A DNA stretch of 64,000 bases from JAEUOS01 sp046160545 (GCA_046160545.1 JBJXGS010000005.1:1-64000); one strand, 5' to 3'; positions 35,597-47,238 are shown, numbered from the stretch's first letter. The notes: generated from the sequence alone by a model not told the origin. Program-made: numbers and translations.

Positions 35597-36711
35597 GCGG
35601 CGCCCAGTGGCGGCAGGCAATGAACGCCGGGGCCGGGCGGCTGGCGATGGGCAGGGCGACGCCCGCAGCCCCGGCTACTGCGCGCCGAGGGTCCGCGACC
35701 ACCGGTGTGGCGGGCAGTGCGCCCGGCCGAATCGCGTCGCTCGTCTCGGCCATGAAACCGCGGCACTGGCTGGTGCTGTTGCTGGTGCTGGCGTATCCGC
35801 TGTTCGCGACCAACTTTCTGGTCTACCAGGTCGGTGCCCAGTCGCTGGCGCTGGGGCTGATCGCCCTCTCGCTCACATTCCTGGGCGGCTACGGCGGCAT
35901 GATTTCGCTGGCGCAGATGACGGTGGCCGGCGTCGCCGGCTACATGCTCGCCGTATTCGGTGCCAGCGGCGAGGCGGCGTTGAGCTTTGGCTGGGCGTGG
36001 TGGGTGGCAGTGCCGATCGCGATCCTGGTGGCGGTTATCGTCGGCACCTTCGTCGGCTGGCTGTCGGTGCGCACAGAAGGCATCTACACCATCATGATCA
36101 CACTGGCGATGGGAGTGGCGTTCTACTACCTGTGCCTGCAGAACTACACGGTGTTCAATGGCTTCCAGGGCTTCCAGCGCGTCTACGCGCCCACCGTGCT
36201 GGGAGTGAACCTGCGCGACCCGGTGGCCTTTTACTATCTGGCGCTTGCCTGTGCGCTGGGTGGCTACTGGCTGGTGCAATATGTGCTGCGCGCGCCCTTC
36301 GGTGTCGCCCTGCAGGGCATCCGCGACAACCCGCGGCGCATGAATGCGCTCGGTTTTCACGTCACCGCGCACCGCGTCGCGGCCTACGCGTTCGCGGCCG
36401 TGCTGGCTGCCGTCGGTGGCATCCTCTTCACCTGGTACAACGGCCTGATCACGCCGAACTCGGTGGGCACCTCGTGGCTCATCAACGTGCTGATCATCGC
36501 GGTGCTGGGCGGCATGAAGCATCCGATCGGCGCTTTCATCGGCGCGATCATTTTTGTCCTGTTGCAGACCTTCGCGATCGACATCATCGACCGGGAGCGC
36601 TTCAACCTGGTCATCGGCGGGGTCTTCCTCGCCATCGTGCTGTTCTCGCCGGACGGGCTGCTGGGCCTTTGGGCCAAGTTGCGCGGGCGGCTGTCAACCC
36701 GGCGGCCTTGA
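35593..36711 (+). CDS. livM: Branched-chain-type ABC transporter permease (LivM-like)
   Basis: 372 residues, start overlapping the livH stop (ATGA). After about 50 hydrophilic residues rich in Ala/Gly/Arg come roughly ten membrane segments: LALGLIALSLTFLGGYGGMI, SLAQMTVAGVAGYMLAVFGA and the coupling helix ALQGIRDNPRRMNALGFHV, then VLGGMKHPIGAFIGAIIFV. The hydrophilic N-terminal extension is longer than usual; Met-54 (MKPRHWLVLL) could be the true start of the folded protein. Confidence 0.9.
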   Translation: MSGAQWRQAMNAGAGRLAMGRATPAAPATARRGSATTGVAGSAPGRIASLVSAMKPRHWLVLLLVLAYPLFATNFLVYQVGAQSLALGLIALSLTFLGGYGGMISLAQMTVAGVAGYMLAVFGASGEAALSFGWAWWVAVPIAILVAVIVGTFVGWLSVRTEGIYTIMITLAMGVAFYYLCLQNYTVFNGFQGFQRVYAPTVLGVNLRDPVAFYYLALACALGGYWLVQYVLRAPFGVALQGIRDNPRRMNALGFHVTAHRVAAYAFAAVLAAVGGILFTWYNGLITPNSVGTSWLINVLIIAVLGGMKHPIGAFIGAIIFVLLQTFAIDIIDRERFNLVIGGVFLAIVLFSPDGLLGLWAKLRGRLSTRRP

Positions 36712-36742
36712 GGCCGCGGTCAACCCCAAGGAGGAGCAATTC

Positions 36743-37996
36743 ATGAAGCACAGCAAGAGACTGTTAGTTCATACGCTCGCCGCAGCCGCGGTGCTTGCCG
36801 CGTTTTGCGGACCGGCGCAGGCGCAGCAGGGCACGGTGAAGATCGGCCTGCTGGCGACGCTCGAGGGGCCGTTCGCGGCCGGCGGCGCTGACGGCATGCG
36901 CGGGGCCGAGCTCGCGGTGCGGCAACGCGGCGGCGTTGTTGCGGGACGCAAGATCGAGCTCATCAAGGCTTCATCCGACGCCAAGCCGGACGTTGCCGTC
37001 AACGCAACCCGCAAGCTGGTCGAGCAGGACAAGGTCGACATCATGGTCGGGCCGCTGTCGGGTGGCGAGGGCATCGCGGTCAAGGAGTACTCCAAGACCC
37101 AGCCCAACATCACCTTCATCAACGGCTCGTCAGGCGCGCAGGCGGCGACGCTCGTCAACCCGTCGCCCAATTTCTTCCGCTTCAACACCGAGGGCGCGCA
37201 GTGGATGGTGGGCCTGGGCAAGGCGGCGATGGACAAGGGCTACAAGCGCGTGATGCTGATCGCCGAGGACTACGCCTTCCCCTATTCGCAGGTGCAGGGC
37301 TTCATGTCGGAGTATTGCCGCCTGGGCGGCAAGGTTCCTCTCAAGGCCTGGGTGCCGCTGGGCGGCAAGGACTACTCCTCCGTGATTGCGCGCATCCCGA
37401 AGGATGTCGATGCGCTGCTGGTCATCCTGGGCGGGGCGGACGCGGTCAACTTCCTCAACCAGTATGAGGCGGCCGGCGGCGACAAGCCCATGATCGGTGG
37501 TTCGATCACGGTGAGCCAGGACATCCTCAACTACAAGGGCAAGCGTCGCGACTCGCTGGTCGGAACCATCGCCGGCGCACCGATCGCGGACGCCTACGAC
37601 CACCCGGACTGGAAGGCCTTCGTCGCCGACTACCAGAAGAACTTCCCGGTTTCCTCCGGCGCCTATCCCAGCCCCTCGCTGTTCGCCCTGGTCTATTACA
37701 TCAACATGAAGGCCGCACTCGACGGCCTCGATGCGGTCAAGGGCGATCTCTCCGGCGGGCAGGCGAAGTACCGCGAGGCGCTGTCCAAGATGACCCTCAA
37801 GACCCCGGTGGGCGACGTGCGGCTGGACTCCAACCGGCAGGCCATTGGCACGACCTTCATCACAGAGGTGGTCAAGGATGGCAAGGGCAACCTCTTCAAC
37901 CGCGTGCTGCGCAAGATCGACGGCGTCGACCAGATGCTGGGCATGAAGCGTGAAGACTTCAAGATGGGTTCGCGCGACGAGCCGGCCTGTCCGTAA
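36743..37996 (+). CDS. livJ: Branched-chain-type ABC substrate-binding protein (LivJ-like)
   Basis: 417 residues with AAGGAGGAG before the ATG. Signal peptide to about residue 27 (LAAFCGPAQAQ). The Peripla_BP_6 fold begins TVKIGLLATLEGPFAAGGAD and continues with VDIMVGPLSGGEGIAVKEY, MLIAEDYAFPYSQVQGF and VPLGGKDYSSVIARI. The expected ligand of this clade is an amide, urea or aromatic acid; the exact ligand is not readable. It is followed by a stable hairpin before livG. Confidence 0.92.
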   Translation: MKHSKRLLVHTLAAAAVLAAFCGPAQAQQGTVKIGLLATLEGPFAAGGADGMRGAELAVRQRGGVVAGRKIELIKASSDAKPDVAVNATRKLVEQDKVDIMVGPLSGGEGIAVKEYSKTQPNITFINGSSGAQAATLVNPSPNFFRFNTEGAQWMVGLGKAAMDKGYKRVMLIAEDYAFPYSQVQGFMSEYCRLGGKVPLKAWVPLGGKDYSSVIARIPKDVDALLVILGGADAVNFLNQYEAAGGDKPMIGGSITVSQDILNYKGKRRDSLVGTIAGAPIADAYDHPDWKAFVADYQKNFPVSSGAYPSPSLFALVYYINMKAALDGLDAVKGDLSGGQAKYREALSKMTLKTPVGDVRLDSNRQAIGTTFITEVVKDGKGNLFNRVLRKIDGVDQMLGMKREDFKMGSRDEPACP

Positions 37997-38005
37997 CCAG
38001 GGCAT

Positions 38006-38039
38006 GAGAGTCCCCCGGCAATGTGGCCGGGGGACTCTC
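38006..38039 (+). terminator. Intercistronic hairpin after livJ
   Basis: A perfect 14-base-pair stem, GAGAGTCCCCCGGC / GCCGGGGGACTCTC, with a six-base loop, lies between livJ and livG. No U-tract follows, so it is not a classical intrinsic terminator. Such hairpins after binding-protein genes can protect the upstream mRNA and lower downstream expression, giving an excess of binding protein. That use is inferred. Confidence 0.6.
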
Positions 38040-38091
38040 GCCGCTGCGCACCTAACCAACGATTCATTCAAGGCTTTCGGTCTCGCCCCGC

Positions 38092-38879
38092 ATGGCTTCT
38101 GTTAACGAACTGCAAGAGCGCCAACTGCTCTCGACCGGGGATGCACTCCGGCTGGAGGGCGTGTCGCGCCATTTCGGCGCGTTGCGCGCCGTCGACGACG
38201 TGTCCTTTGCTGTTGCCGCCGGCGAGCGCCGCGCGGTGATTGGCGCCAACGGCGCGGGCAAGACCACCCTCTTCAATGTCATCACCGGCGACTTTCCCGC
38301 CACGACCGGGCGCGTACGCTTTTTCGGCGAGGACGTGACCGACCATGCGCCGCACGAGCGCATTCGCGCGGGCCTGCGCCGCACCTACCAGTCGAGCCTC
38401 CTGTTTCGCGAACTGTCGGTGCGTGACAACCTCTTTCTTGCCGTGCGCGGCGTCGCGCGCGGCCGATTCAGCCTTTTGCGGCCGGCGTACGCCAGCACCT
38501 CGCGCGCCGCGGCCGAGGATCTGCTCGAACGGGTGCGCTTGACGAACGTCGGCGACGATCCGGTCGCGACCCTGTCGCACGGCCAGCAGCGCCAGCTCGA
38601 GATCGGCATGGCCCTGGCCGGCGCGCCACGGCTGATCCTCTTTGACGAGCCGGCTGCCGGACTGTCACCGGCGGAAAGGCGCGAACTGGTCCTGTTGCTG
38701 CGCGCGCTGCCCGCGCACATGAGTTTCATCCTGATCGAGCACGACCTTGAGATCGCGCTGCGCGTGGTCGACCGCGTCACGGTCATGCACAACGGGCGCC
38801 TGCTCAAGGAGGGCACGCCGGCCGAGATCGAAGGCGACGCCGAGGTGCAGGAGATCTACATGGGCACGGCGGGGCACGC

Positions 38880-38883
<4 letters not shown>
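38092..38883 (+). CDS. livG: Branched-chain-type ABC ATPase (LivG-like)
   Basis: 263 residues. Walker A GANGAGKTTLFNVI, ABC signature LSHGQQRQLEIGMAL, Walker B LILFDEPAAGLSP and the switch His in FILIEHDLEIAL are intact. Short insertion around residues 120-140 (GVARGRFSLLRPAYAS) is common in LivG. Stop overlaps the start of the LivF fusion gene by four bases. It powers import with the LivF domain next door. Confidence 0.95.
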
Positions 38884-41093
<2,210 letters not shown>

Positions 41094-41901
41094 AACGACT
41101 GCGGTCCCGGATTCGCCGCGGTGAGCCGATCATCGGCGGCGGCGCCGGCACCGGGCTGTCGGCCAAGTGCGAGGAGGCTGGCGGCATCGACTTGATCGTC
41201 ATCTACAACTCGGGCCGCTATCGCATGGCCGGGCGCGGGTCTCTGGCCGGATTGATGGCCTATGGCAATGCGAACGACATCGTGGTCGATATGGCGCGCG
41301 AGGTCCTGCCGGTCGTCAAGGTCACGCCGGTGCTGGCCGGCGTGAACGGCACCGACCCGTTCATGCTGCGCGAGCCGTTTTTGAAGCGCCTGGGCGAGCT
41401 TGGTTTCTCTGGGGTGCAGAACTTCCCGACCGTGGGGCTCTTCGACGGGGTGATCCGCAAGCAGCTCGAGGAAACCGGCATGGGCTACGCGCTGGAGGTC
41501 GACATGATCCGCGCCGCGCGCGAGTTGGATCTCCTGACCACGCCCTATGTCTTTGGCGAGGACGACGCGCGCGCGATGGCCAAGGCCGGCGCGGACATCG
41601 TTGTCTGCCACCTGGGGCTCACCACGGGCGGCGCGATTGGCGCCGAGACCGCGGTGACGCTCGCGCAGTGCGTGCCCTCAATCGAGAGCTGGGCCGCCGC
41701 CGCGCGCAAGGTCAACCCGGATGTGATCGTGCTCTGCCACGGCGGGCCGATTGCCGAGCCCAAGGACGCCGCCTGGATCCTCAAGCGCTGTCCCGGCGTG
41801 CACGGTTTTTACGGGGCTTCATCCATGGAACGCCTGCCGACCGAGCGGGCGATCACCGAGACAACACGGAAATTCCGCAGTATCAAGGCAAGGAGCGCAT
41901 C

Positions 41902-43602
41902 ATGAGCGGTGCACAATTCGGGCAGTTCATTCTGGGCCTCATCGTTGTCGCGATCGTTGTCGCGATCGGCGTCTGGCTACTCAACTGGCTTTACCTGCGC
42001 TCCTCGAAGGAGCGCGCTTTCGTGCGCACCGGACTTGGTGGGCAGAAGGTAGTGGTCAACGGCGGCGCCTTTGTGCTGCCTATCGTCCACGAGGTGGTGC
42101 CGGTCAACATGAATACGCTCAGGCTCGAAGTCACGCGCGGGCGCGAGAAGGCCATCATCACCCAGGACCGCATGCGCGTGGACGTCACCGGCGAGTTCTA
42201 CGTGCGCGTGCAGGCGAGCGTCGAGGCCATCGCCGCGGCCGCGCAGACGCTCGGCCAGCGCACCCTGCAGCCGGAGATGCTCAAGGAGCTGGTCGAGGGC
42301 AAGTTCGTCGACGCGTTGCGTACCGTGGCTGCCGAGATGACCATGGAGCAGATGCACGAAAAGCGCGGCGAGTACGTCAAGCGCGTGCGCGCCGTGGTCG
42401 CCGCCGACCTGCTGCAGAACGGACTGGAACTGGAGACTGTGTCGCTGACCCAGTTTGACCAGACCGCGATGGAGTTCTTCAACCCGTCCAACGCCTTCGA
42501 CGCCGAAGGCCTGACGCGCCTGACCGAGCAGATCGAGCGGCGCAAGAAGACCCGCAACGACATCGAGCAGGACACCATGATCCAGATCCGCAACAAGAAT
42601 CTGGAGACCGAGCGCCAGGCGCTGGACATCGACCGCGAACTGGAGACGGCGCGCCTGGAGCAGGAGCGCGAGATCGAGACCCAGCGCGCCGGTCAGCGTG
42701 CCAACCTGGCGCGCGAACGGGCGACCAAGGAGCAGGAGGCCGAACGTGCGCAGATCTCCGCCCGCGAGGCGGTGGATCGCGCACGCCTTGCATCCGAGCG
42801 TGCTGTCGAAGAGGAGCGCATCGACAAGGAGCGCGAGGTGCAGGCGCGCGAGATCGATCGTCGCAAGTCCATCGAGCTGGCCGAGCAGCAACGCGCGATC
42901 GCGGTGGCAGAGCAGTCCCGCGCGCAGTCCGAGGCGCAGGCCGCGGCTGACCAGGCGCGTGCCCATGCCGTGGCTGAAGAGGAGCGCGTGTTTACGGTGC
43001 GCGAGACCGAGATGGCCGAGCGCAGGAAGCGCATCGACCTTATCGCCGCGTCTCAGGATGCCGAACGCGATGCGCTGCGCATCACGGTGGCTGCGGGGGC
43101 CGAGAAGGCGGCCGCCTCCGATCGCGGCGATGCGGTGCGCATGGAGGCCGAAGCCAACGCGGACGCCGAGAAGATCCGCGCCCTGGCCGCGAAGATCCGC
43201 CACGAGGTCGAGGCCGAGGGCGCCACGCTCATGAACCGTGCGCAGAACCTCCTGTCGCCGGAATCGCGCCAGTCGGCGATGCGCCTCAAGCTGATCGACA
43301 AGCTCGAAGGCATCATTCGCGAATCGGTGAAGCCGATGGAGCGCATCGAGGGCATCAAGATCCTGCAGGTGGACGGCCTGGGCGGCGGGCGCAGCAGCGG
43401 CGGTGCCGGCGATGCAGGCAACGGGAGCTTTGCTGACGGTGTCGTCAACTCGGCGCTGCGCTACCGCGCACAGGCGCCCCTGGTTGACCAGCTTCTGCGC
43501 GAGATCGGCGTGGAATCGGGAGACATCGGCAAGGCGGCACGCGGACTGCTCGATCGCAGCGATGCGGCCGCACTTCCGACTAAGGAAAGCGCGCCGACGT
43601 GA
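41902..43602 (+). CDS. Flotillin/YqiK-like SPFH membrane protein
   Basis: 566 residues, close to E. coli YqiK length. ATG overlaps the upstream stop and follows AAGGAG. One N-terminal membrane helix (FILGLIVVAIVVAIGVWLL), the SPFH domain (FVRTGLGGQKVVVNGGAFVL, YVRVQASVEAIAAAAQ, FNPSNAFDAEGLTRLTEQIE), then about 250 residues of charged coiled coil (ERATKEQEAERAQISAREAV) with repeated Glu/Arg/Ala. Such proteins scaffold membrane microdomains. It is unusual inside a transporter operon and might organise the Liv complex. This role is inferred. Confidence 0.92.
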   Translation: MSGAQFGQFILGLIVVAIVVAIGVWLLNWLYLRSSKERAFVRTGLGGQKVVVNGGAFVLPIVHEVVPVNMNTLRLEVTRGREKAIITQDRMRVDVTGEFYVRVQASVEAIAAAAQTLGQRTLQPEMLKELVEGKFVDALRTVAAEMTMEQMHEKRGEYVKRVRAVVAADLLQNGLELETVSLTQFDQTAMEFFNPSNAFDAEGLTRLTEQIERRKKTRNDIEQDTMIQIRNKNLETERQALDIDRELETARLEQEREIETQRAGQRANLARERATKEQEAERAQISAREAVDRARLASERAVEEERIDKEREVQAREIDRRKSIELAEQQRAIAVAEQSRAQSEAQAAADQARAHAVAEEERVFTVRETEMAERRKRIDLIAASQDAERDALRITVAAGAEKAAASDRGDAVRMEAEANADAEKIRALAAKIRHEVEAEGATLMNRAQNLLSPESRQSAMRLKLIDKLEGIIRESVKPMERIEGIKILQVDGLGGGRSSGGAGDAGNGSFADGVVNSALRYRAQAPLVDQLLREIGVESGDIGKAARGLLDRSDAAALPTKESAPT

Positions 43603-44033
43603 TCAAGGTCTATACCTCCTCGGTCATCGACGCCCCGGCCGACGCGGTGTGGGCGCAGGTGCGCGACTTCAACGGCCTGCCCAAATGGACCCCGTTCGTG
43701 GCCGAGTCGCGTATCGAAGGCGCGCTGCCGGCTGACCGCATCGGCTGCGTGCGCAACTTCCGCCTCAAGGATGGCGGCGTGATCCGCGAGCAACTGCTGA
43801 CGCTGTCGGACTACGACTACCAGTGCACCTACTCGATCCTCGAGAGCCCGATGGGCGTGACCAACTACGTCGCCACCTTGAAGCTCACGCCGGTGACCGA
43901 CGGCAACCGCACCTTTGCGGAGTGGTCGGCGGAATTCGATTGCGAGCCCGCGCGCGAACGCGAACTGGCGCAGAACATCGGCGAAGGTGTTTTCCAGGCG
44001 GCGTTCAACTCGCTCAAGAGCCTCTTGCGCTGA
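43599..44033 (+). CDS. SRPBCC-family protein (polyketide-cyclase-like)
   Basis: 144 residues, GTG start overlapping the flotillin stop (GTGA). START/Bet v 1-type helix-grip fold: SSVIDAPADAVWAQVRDFNG, PKWTPFVAESRIE, GCVRNFRLKDGGVIREQLLT. The hydrophobic cavity of this fold holds small aromatic or lipid ligands. The following gene begins with a closely similar domain, suggesting a tandem duplication. No catalytic residues can be assigned. Confidence 0.9.
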   Translation: MIKVYTSSVIDAPADAVWAQVRDFNGLPKWTPFVAESRIEGALPADRIGCVRNFRLKDGGVIREQLLTLSDYDYQCTYSILESPMGVTNYVATLKLTPVTDGNRTFAEWSAEFDCEPARERELAQNIGEGVFQAAFNSLKSLLR

Positions 44034-44040
44034 CGCCGGC

Positions 44041-45492
44041 ATGATCCGCGTCACGCGCTCGGCGATCATCGATGCGCCCATCGAGCGGGTCTGGGAAATC
44101 CTGCGCGACTTCAACAGCCATTCCGCCTGGCACCCGGCGGTCGGTGAATCGCAGATCGAGAATGGCGAGCCGTCCGACCAGGTCGGCTGCGTGCGCAATT
44201 TCTTTTTAAAGGATGGCAACCACATCCGTGAACAGTTGCTGGCGCTGTCGGATCGCGATTTCATCTCGACCTACTGCATTCTCGACGCCACGCTGCCGAT
44301 GCGTCATTACGTGGCCACCGCGCAGTTGAAGCGCGTCACCGATGGCGACCGAACGTTTTGGCACTGGCAGTCCACCTTCGAGGTGCCACGCGGGCGAGAA
44401 AAGGAATTCGAGGAACTGGTCGGCAAGGGCGTCTACGAAGGCGGGTTCGAAGGCTTGCGCGCGTACCTGCGGCGCGGCAGCCGGGCGGTGCCGGCCGCCG
44501 GCGCCTCCACCGGCGCGACGATGTCCGCGCAGGCCGTCGTGACCACCGCGTTCGGTGGGCCCGAGGTGCTGCGTCTGGACAACGTGAAGGCGGCCGCGCC
44601 CGGCGCGGGCGAGGTGCGCATCCGGCAGACGGCAGTCGGGGTGAATTACATCGACGTCTATATCCGCAAGGGGCTCTACCGCATGATCGAGCCGCCTTCC
44701 GCGATCGGCATGGAGGCGGCCGGCACTGTGATCGATGTCGGGCCAGGCGTTGCGCACCTGCTGCCCGGGGATCGTGTGGCCTACGCATGCCCGCCACCGG
44801 GTGCCTATGCCTCGGTGCGCACGCTGGCAGCGGGGCAGGTGGTACCGCTTCCCGACGACGTCAGCGATGAGACTGGCGCCGCGCTGATGTTGAAGGGCAT
44901 GACCGCGGAATACCTCTTGCACCGCACCTACCGCGTGCGTCCGGGGACCAGGGTTCTGGTGCACGCGGCTGCTGGCGGTGTGGGCCTTCTCTTGTGTCAG
45001 TGGGCCAAGGCGCTGGGTGCCCTGGTCATCGGCACGGTGTCGAGCGAGGAGAAGGCGCGCCTTGCGCGTGCCAACGGCTGTGACTACCCGATCGTCGCCA
45101 CCGGCTACCGCTTTGCGCGCGAGGTCAGGGAATTGACCGGCGGACGCGGCGCCGAGGTCATCTACGACGGCCTCGGCCGCGAGGCGGCGGCTGAGAATCT
45201 GGAAGCTTTGGCTACGACCGGACACTGGGTCTCGTTCGGTCAGGCCAGCGGAGCGCACGAACAGCTGCCGGATCTGGGCGCGAAATCGGGCACGCTGTCG
45301 CGCCCGGTGTTGTTCCACTTCACCGAGGATCGTGCGGTGTTGAACGAGATGGCAGAGCGTACCTTCGCCGCCTTGCGCGCAGGCACGATCAAGGTCCAAG
45401 TGCGGCACCGCTATCCCCTGGCTGCCGCGGCCGAAGCGCATCGCGACCTCGAGGCGCGGCGCACCACCGGATCCATAGTCCTGATTCCCTGA
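44041..45492 (+). CDS. SRPBCC domain fused to quinone oxidoreductase
   Basis: 483 residues in one uninterrupted frame. Residues 1-145 are an SRPBCC domain similar to the preceding gene (AIIDAPIERVWEILRDFNSH, GCVRNFFLKDGNHIREQLLA). A short Ala/Gly/Ser linker leads to Met-161, from which residues 161-483 are a complete zeta-crystallin-like NADPH:quinone reductase: VTTAFGGPEVLRLDNVK, VGVNYIDVYIRKGLY, VLVHAAAGGVGLLLCQWAKA. Zinc ligands are absent, as expected. An ATG at 44521 could also give free reductase. The arrangement suggests binding of a hydrophobic substrate next to its reduction. Confidence 0.92.
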   Translation: MIRVTRSAIIDAPIERVWEILRDFNSHSAWHPAVGESQIENGEPSDQVGCVRNFFLKDGNHIREQLLALSDRDFISTYCILDATLPMRHYVATAQLKRVTDGDRTFWHWQSTFEVPRGREKEFEELVGKGVYEGGFEGLRAYLRRGSRAVPAAGASTGATMSAQAVVTTAFGGPEVLRLDNVKAAAPGAGEVRIRQTAVGVNYIDVYIRKGLYRMIEPPSAIGMEAAGTVIDVGPGVAHLLPGDRVAYACPPPGAYASVRTLAAGQVVPLPDDVSDETGAALMLKGMTAEYLLHRTYRVRPGTRVLVHAAAGGVGLLLCQWAKALGALVIGTVSSEEKARLARANGCDYPIVATGYRFAREVRELTGGRGAEVIYDGLGREAAAENLEALATTGHWVSFGQASGAHEQLPDLGAKSGTLSRPVLFHFTEDRAVLNEMAERTFAALRAGTIKVQVRHRYPLAAAAEAHRDLEARRTTGSIVLIP

Positions 45493-45493
45493 C

Positions 45494-45994
45494 ATGAGCG
45501 CGACCGCACCGATTACCGACGCGAATCCGACGATCGAGGAGATGGAAGCGCGGGTGGCCCGGTTTGCCGCGCTGCGGCCGACGCAGGACTACGTCGATGC
45601 CAGGATCCCCGGCTGCGAGCGCAGCACCTATCGGATTATTGGGAATCCGACTGATGCGCCTCTCGCGGCTGGCGACTTCCATGTCAACCTGGTGCGTTGC
45701 GCTCCTGGCAAGTCCGCCCCGCTGCACAACCACTTGACGCAGGAAGTCTTCATTGCCCTCACGGGGTCCTGGGATGTGTTCTGGGGTCCCACGGGTGAGC
45801 GCAGTGTTTTGCTTTCGCGCTGGGATACGGTGAGTATTCCGCCCGGGGTCTCGCGCGGTTTTCGAAACGTGAGTGGCGAGGACGCCTGGCTCATCGGCAT
45901 TGCCGGGGGGCACGACCCGGGGAACATCAACTGGCCCGAGTCGGTGCGCGCCATGGCGCGCGCGGTGGGATTGGAACTTCCCGGCGCCCCTTGA
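45494..45994 (+). CDS. Cupin-domain protein
   Basis: 166 residues, starting two bases after the previous stop. A single cupin barrel: motif 1 APLHNHLTQEVFIALTGSWD (His, His, Glu metal ligands) and motif 2 DTVSIPPGVSRGFRNVSGED (with Pro-Gly-Val). The His of motif 2 seems replaced (SRGFRN), so metal binding may be incomplete. Last gene of the operon; a dioxygenase, isomerase or sensor role cannot be told apart. Confidence 0.88.
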   Translation: MSATAPITDANPTIEEMEARVARFAALRPTQDYVDARIPGCERSTYRIIGNPTDAPLAAGDFHVNLVRCAPGKSAPLHNHLTQEVFIALTGSWDVFWGPTGERSVLLSRWDTVSIPPGVSRGFRNVSGEDAWLIGIAGGHDPGNINWPESVRAMARAVGLELPGAP

Positions 45995-46070
45995 GCCTGC
46001 GCTCCGGAACCAGTCGTCTGAGAACCCCTTCGGCAGCTGCGGTTGCTGCTCCGCCGCGGCATCGATCTGA

Positions 46071-46100
46071 TTGACGCGCATCGGACTCGCGCGCTACACT
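46071..46100 (+). promoter_or_regulatory. Predicted sigma70 promoter upstream of the B12 riboswitch
   Basis: TTGACG (46071-46076) and TACACT (46095-46100) are 18 bases apart, five and four of six consensus bases. Transcription would start near 46107, just before the aptamer. The position gives strong support despite modest motif scores. Confidence 0.6.
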
Positions 46101-46107
46101 TCTACGA

Positions 46108-46305
46108 GTATCAGGTGCCCGAGGCGGGTTCTTCGCCAAGGGATAATCGGGAAGTGCGGTGCGTGTATCGATGCCTCGAACACAACCCCGACGCTGCCCC
46201 CGCAACGGTAAGCGAGTCAACTCGGTCCACTGCGCCACTGTGCATACGCACGGGAAGGCGGACTGATCAAGAACCCTCGCGAGCCCGGAGACCGGCCTGG
46301 TGCAA
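46108..46305 (+). promoter_or_regulatory. Cobalamin riboswitch
   Basis: All conserved blocks of the adenosylcobalamin aptamer occur in order: CAGGTGCCCGAGGCGGGTT near 46112, GGGATAATCGGGAAGTGCGG, then GCTGCCCCCGCAACGGTAAG (46193 on), GCCACTG, GGGAAGGCG, and the B12 box AGCCCGGAGACCGGCC (46282-46297), which matches the consensus exactly. It precedes a PEP-CTERM gene, a DUF4465-like gene and a TonB receptor gene. The 145-base region after it (to 46449) has no intrinsic terminator. CGAGGGGG at the first ribosome site could pair with CCCTCG at the aptamer 3' side, so translational control is the likely mechanism. Confidence 0.95.
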
Positions 46306-46449
46306 GTGTTCCGTTTGCTGCGGCGGGCAGTGAAGTGCATTCGATGCGGGATTGCGGGAAGACTCGCAGCCGCGTCGCAACGCTTCTCTTGACGCATCGA
46401 GCGGGTTTATCGGGTTCTGCGCGGCTTCGCTGCTGCTCGAGGGGGATTG

Positions 46450-47238
46450 ATGCGTATTTCAAACTGGCTCGCCGTGATGGCGTTGCTTTCACCGTCGTTC
46501 GTCCACGCGCAGGCGGCTGGTGATCCCATCAGCAAGGACAGTTCTTCCATCGTCCGATGGGCTACCGGTTACCTTGACTATCTGCCCGGTGCCAACTTAG
46601 ACGCGCAATGGCAAACCCCGGGCAAGGCACTGGGACAGGCGGTCGGTGATTCGTTTGATGTCGTCGGACTCGGCGACGGTGGCCGCATTACCCTGACCTT
46701 TGGTGGTGCGATTTTCAACGGCCCCGGCGCCGACTTCGCGGTCTTCGAGAACGGATTCAGCGCCAACTTTCTTGAACTGGGGCGCATCGACGTGTCTTCG
46801 GACGGCGTGACCTTTGTCCGTTTCCCCGCGTTTTCCTTTACATCTTCGCCGGTTGGTGGTTTTGGCAGCCTTGACCCGAACAACATCTTCGGATTTGCCG
46901 GCAAGTATCGCCAGGGCGTGGGCACGCTTTTCGATCTGACTGAACTTGCGGGCACCCCAGGCCTGGATGTCAACAACGTTCGTTATGTGCGCATCGTCGA
47001 TGTGATCGGCAATGGCAGTGCGCTGGACGACTACCCGGCCGCGTTTGGCGGCCCGAACCCGATCTACGACCCGTATCCGCAGGTTGGTTCGGCGGGATTC
47101 GACCTCGACGCGGTCGGGGCATTGCATTTCGCAGCAGCGCCAGTGCCAGAACCTGGCCAGTTCGCAATGCTTGGCGCCGGAATCCTGTTGCTCTCAGTTG
47201 TGGTGCGACGCCGCAAGCGTTCCGTCAGCCAGGCGTAA
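46450..47238 (+). CDS. PEP-CTERM surface protein of the B12 locus
   Basis: 262 residues. GGGGGA ribosome site, signal peptide ending near HAQAAG. The body is beta-rich with VVGLGDGGRITLTFGGAIFN, ADFAVFENGF, FLELGRIDVSSDGVTFVRFP, LDVNNVRYVRIVDVIGNG and YDPYPQVGSAGFDLDAVGAL. I recall this pattern from surface proteins beside B12-type TonB receptors. The C-terminus (residue 232 on) is a PEP-CTERM signal: VPEP, a hydrophobic helix, then VRRRKR, processed by an exosortase encoded elsewhere. A B12-binding or B12-handling role is inferred from the riboswitch. Confidence 0.88.
   Translation: MRISNWLAVMALLSPSFVHAQAAGDPISKDSSSIVRWATGYLDYLPGANLDAQWQTPGKALGQAVGDSFDVVGLGDGGRITLTFGGAIFNGPGADFAVFENGFSANFLELGRIDVSSDGVTFVRFPAFSFTSSPVGGFGSLDPNNIFGFAGKYRQGVGTLFDLTELAGTPGLDVNNVRYVRIVDVIGNGSALDDYPAAFGGPNPIYDPYPQVGSAGFDLDAVGALHFAAAPVPEPGQFAMLGAGILLLSVVVRRRKRSVSQA

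Noticed and set aside
46578..47127. Minus-strand frames antisense to the first PEP-CTERM gene
   Set aside because: The plus strand has signal peptide, conserved body and PEP-CTERM tail after a riboswitch, so the antisense frames are shadows.
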